DNA of 48,794 nt from an uncultured Chitinophagaceae bacterium (GTDB lineage: Bacteria > Bacteroidota > Bacteroidia > Chitinophagales > Chitinophagaceae), in contig CALIIL010000006.1 in the NCBI GenBank assembly GCA_938017685.1, forward strand, positions 1 through 48,794, given 5' to 3'. The notes below the pieces were generated by a model, which saw only the letters and a program-made list of their open reading frames with translations, was not told where the DNA came from and ran no database searches. Position 1 is the stretch's first letter. Each line of letters starts with the position of its first letter. Positions 8,611 through 17,483 of this stretch are shown here, piece after piece. Both the position numbers and the translations under genes were made by a program.

Positions 8611-10041
8611 TTAATGATGATGTGCTTGTTCTTCAATAAATTCTCCCTCATCCTGAACATCAATAGCCTTCATTTCTTCTTTATACTTATCTCCACTATG
8701 CTTTAGGATAAACTTAATCTCAGCAATAGCTACTACAGGGAAATACTTTACAAATAGGAAATAACAAGTAAAGAATAAACCAAACGATCCAAGATAGAAA
8801 CCAACCTCTGGCCAACTTGGCGTATAGTAACTCCAGCTACTTGGTAAATAATCGCGGTGTAAAGACATAATGATTACGAAACGCTCGAACCACATACCAA
8901 TATTTACGATAATACTCATGAAGAATGTAAACCAGATATTACGACGTAATTTCTTAAACCAGAACAGCTGAGGGCTTACCACATTACACGTCATCATACC
9001 CCAATATGCCCACCAATAAGGTCCTAAAACTCTCAAGCGGAAAGCCTCTTGCTCCCATAATACACCAGAGTAGTATGCTATAAATAACTCAGTTAAGTAA
9101 GCAACACCTACAATAGAACCTGTAACAACAATTACCTTATTCATTGCCTCAATGTGACCTAGTGTAATATAATCTTGAAGGTTTAATACTTTTCTTGTAA
9201 TAATTAAAAGCGTTTGTACCATCGCAAATCCTGAGAATACTGCACCCGCCACAAAGTAAGGAGGGAAGATAGTTGTATGCCAACCAGGAATTACAGAAGT
9301 GGCGAAATCAAACGATACAATGGTATGTACTGAAAGCACTAAAGGTGTACTTAAACCAGCTAATACTAATGAAAGATATTCATGACGCTGCCAGTGCTTA
9401 GCACTTCCTGCCCAACCAAATGAAGCAAGACCATACAAGAATTTTCTAGTTTTCGTTTGAGCTCTATCACGTATGGTGGCAAAATCAGGAATAAGACCAG
9501 AATACCAGAACAAAAGTGATACAGTAAAGTAAGTAGAAATCGCAAATACATCCCACAAAAGAGGAGATACAAAGTTAGGCCATAATGGACCACGCGAGTT
9601 ACCATAAGGTAGTACAAAGAAGGCATCCCAAACACGACCCATGTGCCATATCGGGAACTGTCCCGCACACATTACTGCAAATATTGTCATGGCCTCAGCC
9701 GCTCTATTCACACCAGTTCGCCAGCCTTGTCTAAATAAAAGTAAGATCGCCGAAATCAATGTTCCTGCGTGACCAATACCAACCCACCATACGAAGTTGG
9801 TAATATCCCAACCCCATCCAATGGTTCTATTTAAGTTCCAAACACCTGTTCCAAACTGTACCTCCCAAGCAACACTAAAAGCACCAAAGGCTAATAATGA
9901 AGCAGAAAGTAAAAAGCCAATGCGCCATAGTTTGGTGGGCTTGTTTTCTACAGGAGCACATAGATCTTCAGTTACCTGATGATAATCTTTCTTACCATCA
10001 ACCAGTGCCTCTCTTACGTATGATTCGTATTTTAAATGCAT
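8611..10041 (-). CDS. actC: Alternative complex III quinol-binding membrane subunit ActC (NrfD family)
   Basis: NrfD/PsrC-family membrane protein of 476 residues with about ten helices, the subunit thought to bind menaquinol and pass electrons to the Fe-S clusters of ActB. Family sequence is recognisable in FGTGVWNLNRTIGWGWDITN (about 64-83), GIGHAGTLISA soon after, and the region around RVWDAFFVLPYGN. The C-terminus ends in a short acidic/His stretch (EEQAHHH). It lies 15 bases after ActB, in the standard ActABCDEF order. Confidence 0.95.
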   Translation of the reverse strand: MHLKYESYVREALVDGKKDYHQVTEDLCAPVENKPTKLWRIGFLLSASLLAFGAFSVAWEVQFGTGVWNLNRTIGWGWDITNFVWWVGIGHAGTLISAILLLFRQGWRTGVNRAAEAMTIFAVMCAGQFPIWHMGRVWDAFFVLPYGNSRGPLWPNFVSPLLWDVFAISTYFTVSLLFWYSGLIPDFATIRDRAQTKTRKFLYGLASFGWAGSAKHWQRHEYLSLVLAGLSTPLVLSVHTIVSFDFATSVIPGWHTTIFPPYFVAGAVFSGFAMVQTLLIITRKVLNLQDYITLGHIEAMNKVIVVTGSIVGVAYLTELFIAYYSGVLWEQEAFRLRVLGPYWWAYWGMMTCNVVSPQLFWFKKLRRNIWFTFFMSIIVNIGMWFERFVIIMSLHRDYLPSSWSYYTPSWPEVGFYLGSFGLFFTCYFLFVKYFPVVAIAEIKFILKHSGDKYKEEMKAIDVQDEGEFIEEQAHHH

Positions 10042-10056
10042 AGTTTATTCTTTGGG

Positions 10057-13000
10057 TTATGCGTGCGTTTTTTCTTTATGATTGTCTTTCTCTCCGTGTC
10101 CTTCCTCTCCATGAGATGGCGCTCTGCCTTCTACATGATCCGTATTTCTAATTTTACTCAAGTAATTTACATTGGGTAATGTATGTATTTCTTCTAATGA
10201 ATAGAATACTCTTTCTTTTTGTTCAACATTACGTAAGTTGTAAATCTCACTGTTCTTATCATTTACATTACCGAATGTTATGGCGCCGGTGGCACAAGCC
10301 ATTTGACAAGCTGTCTTAGCTGCTCCATCTTTCATTACTTCACCAGCTTTACGCGCTTCGCGCTTAGCCGTTTGTAATTTCTGTACGCAGAACGAACATT
10401 TCTCCATTACACCACGACTACGCACAGTTACATCTGGATTTAAGACCATTCTCGTTACACTATTATTAATATCATCGCGACGACCATCTTCGTACAAGTT
10501 ATGCTCAAAGCTATCTGCACCATTCCAATCACGCCAGTTAAAACGACGAACTTTGTAAGGACAGTTGTTAGCACAATATCTTGTTCCGATACAACGGTTA
10601 TATGCCATTTGGTTTATTCCTTCAGAGCTATGATTAGAAGCGTTTACTGGACATACATTTTCACAAGGAGCATTATCACAATGCTGGCATAGCATTGGTT
10701 GGAATACCGTTTGTATAGATTTAGAATCTTCTATATCTCCGCTGAAATAGCGATCAATTCTAATCCAATGCATATCATGCACTAGTAATACTCTTTCCTT
10801 ACCAACTACTGATACATTATTTTCCGCCTGGCAAGCAATGGTACACGCAGCACAACCTGTACAAGTACTTAAATCAATACTCATGCCCCATTTAATACCA
10901 GGATTAGGATGTTCATCCATATGGTATAATGTTCCATTTTCTCTATAAGCTTCTTGCCATTCTTGCTCTTCGTGCTTTTCTTCGCCATGACCATGACCTT
11001 CGCCATGTGCATCATGCTTAGCCTCTGCTCCATGAGCATCACCTTCTCCATGTCCTTCATGACCATGATGATTTACACCGTCAGGAGCTAAGTAATGAGC
11101 AAATGCTGCTTTACGCTTATCTTCTAATACTGTTGGTGTGGCTTGGAACTCACTTAAAGTATATTCATGCAGTATTGGACGCTCTTCGTAAGAATGATGC
11201 GTTTGTGTAACTGCTAATGGGAAAGTTTTCCCTGGAACTACTTCTAAAGAAACCCCGCTTGTTATATTGTATGATATCCCTGCAGCTGTTGCCGCTAATT
11301 GAGACACTTTAATTCCTGTTTGTTCCGTACCATTATTTGCGGCATTACCCACACCTTGTGCGCGACCGTAACCTAATGCAACGGCTATTACATCATCATG
11401 CATACCTGGAACAACCATTACTGGCAGTTCTACCGAACCGTTTTTAGTCTTAATGGTATACACTTGTTTGTTACGCTCAACCTCGTTTAAGTCTGTCCAT
11501 TCCGCACCGTTTTTCTTCGCACGGTTTTGCGACATCATTACGTAGTTATCCCACGTACATTTTGTTACTGGATCAGGCATTTCTTGTAACCATGGATTAT
11601 TACTCCATACGCCACCATAACCAATACCTACTTTTTCATAAATAACTAGTTCTACTCCTGTAGCTTTTGGTGCACTTGTAACGGCCGCTGCTGCAGCTGT
11701 AGCATTTCCGCTAAAACCGCCACCGGCGCTGCCGATTTCGCTTGGTTGCATAAGACCAAATTGTAGGGCTTCGTCAAAGGCACGTTGCCCTCCAGCTCTT
11801 CCTTTCCAATAGTTTTCATAATAATCATACCAAGTTCCTTCTTCTCCAGCCCACATCATGATGCTTTCTTGCCATTGACGTGTATCGAATAAGTTACTAA
11901 TGGTTGGTTGTATAAATGATACATATCCGCTAAATGCTTCTGCATCACCCCAGCTTTCTAAGAAGTGGTGAGTTGGTGCAACTACTTTACAATTAGCAGC
12001 TGTCTCATCTTTTCTGTCGCTTAGAGAAACGGATAGATTTACAGATTTTAATTTTGGAGCCAATTTTTCACCCAATGGATGTTCATAGATTGGGTTACAA
12101 TCTAAAAATATAACAGAGCCCACTTGCCCGCCATTTAAAGCTGTTGCAAAAGCGTCCATATCTGTATCATTGCCTTGCTTACTTAAGTTTGTATGAGCCC
12201 AAGAAATTGTATTTCCATAAGCACCAATACTGCTATTGATAGCATTTACTAATGTTTGTACATTAATATCATTGCTACCAGAAACTACAACACCATTACC
12301 ACCTTTCAGGGCGGCTGCTGCACTTTTTACTGCCTTGTTTAAATAATCATCTCCCAAGTTAACCGCTCCACCACTCACTGCATCATTCAATGCGGCGGCG
12401 ATACGACCATAATCTGAAGGACGACATACAAAACGATCATCCGCGTTCATACCACTCATAGACATCATGCCTTCGAATTGGATATGCTTACTCATGTTCG
12501 GGTTCTTAGCCGATATTTTTCTTCCTTTTCCGTATTGCTTTAAGTTTAAAGCTGGTGTACCCCAAGTTCCTAAGAAATCGGCACCAATTGATACGATTGT
12601 TTGAGCTTTATCAAAGCGATACATTGGGAAGGCACGCTTTCCAAAACTTGCTTTATTCCCTTCTAAAACTCCTTGATATGAAACAGCATCGTACTGAACG
12701 TGTGTTGCTCCATGCTTTGCTTTAAATTTATTGATAATATCAAGACCTGAAGGACTGTTAATTGAAGATGATACTATATATGTATTACCACCTGCATTTA
12801 AGCCTGCCATGACTTTTGCATCAACATCTTTCCATGCAGCATCTTTACCTCCAATTGTTGGTTTTTGTAGTCGTGCAGCATCATATAAGTTTAATACAGA
12901 AGCTTGCATACGCGCAGTTGTTGAACCTTCGAACAACTTACTATCTGTATTACCTTCTATTTTAATTGGACGACCGTCTCGTACTTTTACCAAAGCAGGT

Positions 13001-13326
13001 ACCGCTTCACCAGCATCTACAAAGGTAGAAGCATAGGTCAAAGGCACACCTGGTGTTACCTCTTCTGGTTTTATTGCATAAGGCAATGCTTTACGCACGG
13101 GCATTTCGCAGCTGGCTGCTATGGTTGCAGCTACAGTAGTAAATCCAAGATACTTTAAGAAATCTCTACGAGATGTACTCGCATCCTCAATACCTTCCTC
13201 GGCAAATGGCATTTCGTCTAAGTCCGAAGGGAACTCATTCTTAACCTTTGCCTGATATTCAGGTGTTGGATTGATTTCTTCTACTCCTTTCCAATATTTT
13301 TTTGTGCTCATATTATTATCGCTCAA
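10057..13326 (-). CDS. actB: Alternative complex III Fe-S subunit ActB (molybdopterin oxidoreductase-like, fused)
   Basis: Large periplasmic subunit. A Tat-type signal TSRRDFLKYLGF (51-62) is followed by AASC at 70-73, suggesting a Tat-exported lipoprotein. Residues about 80-750 resemble a molybdopterin oxidoreductase fold, which in ActB is not expected to carry the cofactor. The C-terminal ferredoxin-like domain (815-1015) has the clusters C822/C825/C828/C832, C880/C883/C888/C892, C912/C918/C922 and C977/C980/C1007/C1011. In the third group Thr replaces the usual second Cys (CIGTRYC), which fits the one [3Fe-4S] cluster known in these complexes. A His/Gly/Glu-rich insert (about 755-790) and a His-rich tail are extra. 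Confidence 0.96.
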   Translation of the reverse strand: MSDNNMSTKKYWKGVEEINPTPEYQAKVKNEFPSDLDEMPFAEEGIEDASTSRRDFLKYLGFTTVAATIAASCEMPVRKALPYAIKPEEVTPGVPLTYASTFVDAGEAVPALVKVRDGRPIKIEGNTDSKLFEGSTTARMQASVLNLYDAARLQKPTIGGKDAAWKDVDAKVMAGLNAGGNTYIVSSSINSPSGLDIINKFKAKHGATHVQYDAVSYQGVLEGNKASFGKRAFPMYRFDKAQTIVSIGADFLGTWGTPALNLKQYGKGRKISAKNPNMSKHIQFEGMMSMSGMNADDRFVCRPSDYGRIAAALNDAVSGGAVNLGDDYLNKAVKSAAAALKGGNGVVVSGSNDINVQTLVNAINSSIGAYGNTISWAHTNLSKQGNDTDMDAFATALNGGQVGSVIFLDCNPIYEHPLGEKLAPKLKSVNLSVSLSDRKDETAANCKVVAPTHHFLESWGDAEAFSGYVSFIQPTISNLFDTRQWQESIMMWAGEEGTWYDYYENYWKGRAGGQRAFDEALQFGLMQPSEIGSAGGGFSGNATAAAAAVTSAPKATGVELVIYEKVGIGYGGVWSNNPWLQEMPDPVTKCTWDNYVMMSQNRAKKNGAEWTDLNEVERNKQVYTIKTKNGSVELPVMVVPGMHDDVIAVALGYGRAQGVGNAANNGTEQTGIKVSQLAATAAGISYNITSGVSLEVVPGKTFPLAVTQTHHSYEERPILHEYTLSEFQATPTVLEDKRKAAFAHYLAPDGVNHHGHEGHGEGDAHGAEAKHDAHGEGHGHGEEKHEEQEWQEAYRENGTLYHMDEHPNPGIKWGMSIDLSTCTGCAACTIACQAENNVSVVGKERVLLVHDMHWIRIDRYFSGDIEDSKSIQTVFQPMLCQHCDNAPCENVCPVNASNHSSEGINQMAYNRCIGTRYCANNCPYKVRRFNWRDWNGADSFEHNLYEDGRRDDINNSVTRMVLNPDVTVRSRGVMEKCSFCVQKLQTAKREARKAGEVMKDGAAKTACQMACATGAITFGNVNDKNSEIYNLRNVEQKERVFYSLEEIHTLPNVNYLSKIRNTDHVEGRAPSHGEEGHGEKDNHKEKTHA

Positions 13327-13341
13327 ATTATAAAATCGTTA

Positions 13342-14625
13342 TTAATAGTGACATTTCTGACATTCTAAGCCGCCAATCTCACTCACTTTTACTTCAGTAC
13401 GTGTACCTTCTTCAATTTCTTTATGATATTTCTCAAAGATTGAATAGTAGTTATTACTAGCAAAATTCACATTTGTTTCTCTATGACAGTTGATACACCA
13501 ACCCATGCTTAACTCAGCATATTGGAACACCTCGTCCATTTCCTCAATATTACCATGACACTGCTGGCACTGTACCTTCCCTGAAACTACGTGTAATGAG
13601 TGATTAAAGTATACATGATCTGGAAGATTATGAATTTTAACCCAATCCATTGGTTTTGCAAGGATGTTACCTTCTTCATCTCTATTATATGCTTTCTTCA
13701 CAGGATCCCAACCAGCATATTCATACAATTTTTGAATTTCGGCCGTACCATCTACTTTTTCGCCTTCATTGGTATATAAAGGATGTTCTTCCTCGCCCGT
13801 GTATTCATTAATCTGCTTATGACAATTCATACATACGTTGGTACTAGGTATCATCGCATGACGACTTTTCTCAACTGCTGAGTGACAATAAATACAATTG
13901 ATCTGATTAATACCAGCATGTACTTTGTGAGAATAGAATATTGGTTGCGACGGCATATAATTCTGCTGACGACCCATATTTACACCACCTTGTGACATAT
14001 ATATTCCTAAACATACAAATGCTATTACACCAACTAAAGCGATGTAAACCTTATTTCTATAGAAAGGAACTGATTTTTTGGTTGCGAAGCCCTCTTTTTC
14101 ATTGGTTTGACGACTCAACATTTTATTTACCTGAGAAAGTATAAATGCAACTAAGAGTAATATAATAGTTAGCACGGCGTATAACCATGTATTACTATCG
14201 CCTTCTTCTTCAGCCGCACCAGTTGTTGTATCGCCAGCAACTTTGGCATTTGGATCTACATAGGCTTCTACATAAGCAAGAATGGCATCAATTTCTTCAT
14301 TCTTCAATCCTGGGAAGGCAGTCATTGCTGTCTTATTCCATTCATTATAAATGTTGTTGGCATACTCATCACCAGAGGCAATTAATGTTGCTGAATTTTT
14401 AATCCAAGCATACAGCCAATCTTTACTTGGCACACGTCCTTCGACACCCTTCAGTGCAGGACCTGTTGCATCCTTAATTGGATTATGACAAGAAGCACAA
14501 TTGTTCTGAAATAGTGCCTTTCCATCAGGCTGCGCTTGCGCTACCTGACTGCTTAAAAGTAAGATTATACTTACAAATAAGGCGTGAAAAAATAAATTTT
14601 GAGCTCGATACCAAGGTCTGCGCAT
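13342..14625 (-). CDS. actA: Alternative complex III multihaem cytochrome c ActA with an extra N-terminal haem domain
   Basis: First gene of the respiratory operon. From the chosen Met (ATG at 14623-14625) the product is 427 residues: signal sequence (MRRPWYRAQNLFF...), a monohaem cytochrome c domain (CASCH at 43-47), two membrane helices, then five haem motifs (CIYCH, CMNCH, CQQCH, CINCH, CQKCH), the last at the C-terminus. Six haems in all, against five in the classic ActA. The frame stays open upstream to a Met at 14703, but a good -7 box (TACCTTTG, minus strand) at 14661-14668 would then lie inside the gene, so the later start is preferred. It is followed by actB after 15 bases. Confidence 0.93.
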   Translation of the reverse strand: MRRPWYRAQNLFFHALFVSIILLLSSQVAQAQPDGKALFQNNCASCHNPIKDATGPALKGVEGRVPSKDWLYAWIKNSATLIASGDEYANNIYNEWNKTAMTAFPGLKNEEIDAILAYVEAYVDPNAKVAGDTTTGAAEEEGDSNTWLYAVLTIILLLVAFILSQVNKMLSRQTNEKEGFATKKSVPFYRNKVYIALVGVIAFVCLGIYMSQGGVNMGRQQNYMPSQPIFYSHKVHAGINQINCIYCHSAVEKSRHAMIPSTNVCMNCHKQINEYTGEEEHPLYTNEGEKVDGTAEIQKLYEYAGWDPVKKAYNRDEEGNILAKPMDWVKIHNLPDHVYFNHSLHVVSGKVQCQQCHGNIEEMDEVFQYAELSMGWCINCHRETNVNFASNNYYSIFEKYHKEIEEGTRTEVKVSEIGGLECQKCHY

Positions 14626-14660
14626 CTGTATAATTTTTGTTAAAAAAAATTGATTGGGGT

Positions 14661-14693
14661 CAAAGGTAAGAATGGAACTTTGAATTTTATCAA
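14661..14693 (-). promoter_or_regulatory. Predicted promoter of the actA-cox operon
   Basis: On the minus strand TACCTTTG (14661-14668) is a full match to the Bacteroidota -7 consensus TAnnTTTG, about 35 bases before the chosen actA start. Just upstream, 14680-14693 reads TTGATAAAATTCAA on the minus strand, a 9/10 match to the FNR box TTGAT-N4-ATCAA. One-mismatch FNR matches are expected a few times by chance in a window of this size and composition, so only the -7 box is considered good. Confidence 0.5.
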
Positions 14694-14823
14694 CATTTGT
14701 CAAATAAATGTAATATTAAATTTTATGACAGAGAAGCTTTGTTTTATTGACGTTTGGGTTGTAAAAAGTTGTAAAAAAGCGAATTTATTTATAGCATATC
14801 CACAATTAAAATGAAAACGATTA

Positions 14824-15540
14824 TTAACTACAACAACTATGACCGCAGCTAGCTTCAGCCCCATTAAAAATAGGCGAAATTACAGGAATACCTATTTGTA
14901 ACCCTCTAAGAATAAGGAGTATAGCTGTAATTATAATTAAATATGGGAATAACTTTCGAAGGTTCATACGCGCTTTCATGGGCAAAATTTGAAAAACCAG
15001 TGAAAAAACGGTCAAACTGAGCATCGTAGCAACACCAAAAAACAACATAAAGGCTACCGAGTGAAAAGTATTGCCCATACTGACCGCAATAGCTACTGCG
15101 CCATAAATAAAGCCGCAGGGGAGCAATCCATTTAAAAATCCAATAAATCCATAAGAATACAAGCGCTGATTTTTAAACTGCCGAGCTATTTTTTGGGTCA
15201 CCCATTGATTAAATTGAGTAACGATGGCAGGCTTGTAGTTGGCCGATCTGCTTATTATAGGAATGATAGCCGTAAGTAATAATAGTAATCCAGCGATTAT
15301 ACTTACATAACGCTGCATATCTAATTGCTGCGCTTCACTTCCAATAATACCAAACAATAATCCGAGCATCATATAAGAAAGCGTCTTACCGCCTCCATAT
15401 AATATGTATGCAAATGCCTTCTTGGTTTTAGACTGCAAGGATTGAAATGGGATGGTTAAAATTAACGGGCCGCACATACCAATGCAATGCATACTGCCTA
15501 ATATTCCATACACAAAACCCGCTATGACCGCTGCAAACAT
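14824..15540 (-). CDS. TauE/SafE-type membrane protein of the cbb3 assembly cluster
   Basis: Six-helix membrane protein (238 residues) of the SafE/DsbD_2-like family often found next to ccoG and fixH in Bacteroidota. The N-terminal helix carries GSMHCIGMCGPL (15-26), with a His-Cys-x2-Met-Cys group of possible metal ligands, and the C-terminus ends in the Cys-rich SCGHSCCS. These features suggest copper or thiol handling during oxidase assembly rather than sulfite export; that is inference. Its ATG overlaps the fixH stop by one base (TAATG), showing tight co-translation. It is the last gene of the cbb3 operon. Confidence 0.8.
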   Translation of the reverse strand: MFAAVIAGFVYGILGSMHCIGMCGPLILTIPFQSLQSKTKKAFAYILYGGGKTLSYMMLGLLFGIIGSEAQQLDMQRYVSIIAGLLLLLTAIIPIISRSANYKPAIVTQFNQWVTQKIARQFKNQRLYSYGFIGFLNGLLPCGFIYGAVAIAVSMGNTFHSVAFMLFFGVATMLSLTVFSLVFQILPMKARMNLRKLFPYLIIITAILLILRGLQIGIPVISPIFNGAEASCGHSCCS

Positions 15541-15977
15541 TATTGAACTGTTAGTCTTTTTTCAAAATAATATGCTTTGCCATTGGCTTCAATATTGGCA
15601 CGAAACATATAACGCCCCGGCCTTAATTGAGCTTTTGGTATTACTTGATTATGTACTTTAAAGTCACAAGGCATTTTTTTATCCGAGTGTCCATTGGCCA
15701 CATTATAAAAGTGTAATGTGCCCATTGCCTCATCCCCAAATTCAATCTTTTCAGGATAAGAAATTTGAATTTCTCCATTACCTTGGGTTATAACTATATC
15801 ATCATTTAAATATTTAGCATTTTTTGTAGCCTGCATCTTATCTTGAAAATTTAGTTCTTCCTCATAATAATCTTTTGATACTAACTGTGTTTCATTTTGA
15901 AAACTCCGAGCAACAAAATATATAATCATTGCCATAAAGAGCCCGCTACCAATTGCTAATTTCCATCCCCAATTCAT
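15540..15977 (-). CDS. ccoH: FixH-family protein (CcoH)
   Basis: Membrane-anchored cbb3 oxidase assembly protein. One helix at about 5-24 is followed by the short sequence FQNETQLVSKDYYEEELNFQ, recognisable from bacterial FixH proteins, then a small beta-rich periplasmic domain to residue 145. FixH/CcoH is known to help assemble or stabilise the cbb3 complex together with the copper ATPase CcoI. It lies 23 bases after ccoG and overlaps the SafE-like gene by one base. Confidence 0.88.
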   Translation of the reverse strand: MNWGWKLAIGSGLFMAMIIYFVARSFQNETQLVSKDYYEEELNFQDKMQATKNAKYLNDDIVITQGNGEIQISYPEKIEFGDEAMGTLHFYNVANGHSDKKMPCDFKVHNQVIPKAQLRPGRYMFRANIEANGKAYYFEKRLTVQ

Positions 15978-16000
15978 TCGTTTAAAATTTAATTTATTTA

Positions 16001-17413
16001 TTAATCAATGTGCATGGGTCCAATAAATTTTGCAGAAACCGTTCTACTCTCTTTACCATTGGCCATGATTATAATATCCATTGTTGTCTTTCGTTTCTTG
16101 ATTTTACTTGCCTCACAATCTATAAAAAAAGTATAAGCTTTCTTGCTCTCTTTAGGCATGATCGGATGATCGTCTCCAATCATTCTTATCCTTGCATTTT
16201 TACTTTTAGTCGCCAGTCGTATTTCCATATCCTTATTCGTTTTATTCTGTAATTTTAAGGAATATAGGTTAGCTATTATACCATCAGGCAGTTCGTAATA
16301 TAACTTACCTTGCGTGCGCATAATGGTAGCTCCAATATCTTTTCGCGAAGCCAATGTAAACGACATAATACCTACAAGCAATAATAAAATAGCAGAGAAC
16401 ACTTTAATCCGTGTGCTTGCTTTTAACTTCACCTTATTAGCAATACTATGCTCAGAGGCATAACGGATTAATCCTTGATCATAACCCACTTTATCCATCA
16501 TATGATTGCAAGCATCTATGCAAGCCGTGCAATTTACGCACTCCATTTGTGTGCCATTTCTTATATCAATACCCGTTGGACACACATCTACGCATTGGTT
16601 GCAATCAATACAATCGCCCATGCTTTCTTCTCTGTTCTTGCTAAATTTTCCTCGCGTTTCGCCGCGTATATAATCATAGGCAACTACAATAGAATTTTTA
16701 TCTAACAACACGCCTTGCAAGCGGCCATAGGGGCAAATGTTAGTGCATACAATCTCGCGCACATAAGCATACACACCATAGAATACACAAGTAAAAATGA
16801 GTAAGCCAATAAGCACTCCAATATTTTTTCCAGGGTGCGTTATCATATTTTGCATCGTTTCTATACCGAGGATATAGGATAGAAATGTATTGGCAATTAA
16901 AAATGAAAGCACAAAAAATACAATATGCTTTATCCCTTTCTTTACAATTTTTTCTGTGTTCCAAGCTTGCTTATCAAGTACTTTTTGAGCACCCATATCA
17001 CCTTCAATTAAGTATTCTATTTTTCGAAACACCATTTCCATAAAAATAGTTTGCGGACACACCCAACCACAAAACACCCGACCAAACACTAAGGTAAAAA
17101 GTATAATAAATGTAAGAAAAATAAGCATGCCTAAACCAAAGATGAAAAAATCTTGTGGCCAGAACATAATCCCAAATATTGAAAATTTAGCTTCAACTAC
17201 ATTTAACAGAAGAAGGGGATTACCATTAATTTTTATAAAAGGAGTGGCAAAAAACAGTATTAAATACACCCAAGAAACGTAGGTTCTTAGATTAGTTAAT
17301 TTGCCAAAAGGCTTCTTTGCAAAAACCCAAAGACGCTTGCCAGAATTTTTATCGACCGTAGATATTTTATCTCTAAATGTTTTAGCTTCTTGTATTGCTT
17401 TTTCCGTTGGCAT
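16001..17413 (-). CDS. ccoG: Cytochrome c oxidase accessory protein CcoG (FixG/RdxA)
   Basis: Polyferredoxin membrane protein known to act in copper reduction for cbb3 oxidase assembly. Cys motifs are C115-x3-C119 (CGWVC), C223-x3-C227 (CTNIC), then two ferredoxin-type clusters at C268/C271/C274/C278 and C292/C295/C298/C302. Helices are at about 45-62, 90-112, 163-183, 196-216 and 333-350, and a C-terminal Ig-like domain (about 360-470) completes the usual FixG architecture. Length (470) is normal. A 70-base gap separates it from ccoP upstream. Confidence 0.95.
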   Translation of the reverse strand: MPTEKAIQEAKTFRDKISTVDKNSGKRLWVFAKKPFGKLTNLRTYVSWVYLILFFATPFIKINGNPLLLLNVVEAKFSIFGIMFWPQDFFIFGLGMLIFLTFIILFTLVFGRVFCGWVCPQTIFMEMVFRKIEYLIEGDMGAQKVLDKQAWNTEKIVKKGIKHIVFFVLSFLIANTFLSYILGIETMQNMITHPGKNIGVLIGLLIFTCVFYGVYAYVREIVCTNICPYGRLQGVLLDKNSIVVAYDYIRGETRGKFSKNREESMGDCIDCNQCVDVCPTGIDIRNGTQMECVNCTACIDACNHMMDKVGYDQGLIRYASEHSIANKVKLKASTRIKVFSAILLLLVGIMSFTLASRKDIGATIMRTQGKLYYELPDGIIANLYSLKLQNKTNKDMEIRLATKSKNARIRMIGDDHPIMPKESKKAYTFFIDCEASKIKKRKTTMDIIIMANGKESRTVSAKFIGPMHID

Positions 17414-17483
17414 ATTTCTATTTCCCTTTATTTGTTTTAAGCAATAAGTCTTATTTACATTTGTGCTAATAAGCGTTTATCAA

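Noticed and set aside
9366-9668. 100-codon minus-strand frame overlapping actC in another frame
   Set aside because: Inside a strongly supported gene on the same strand, with no recognisable domain.
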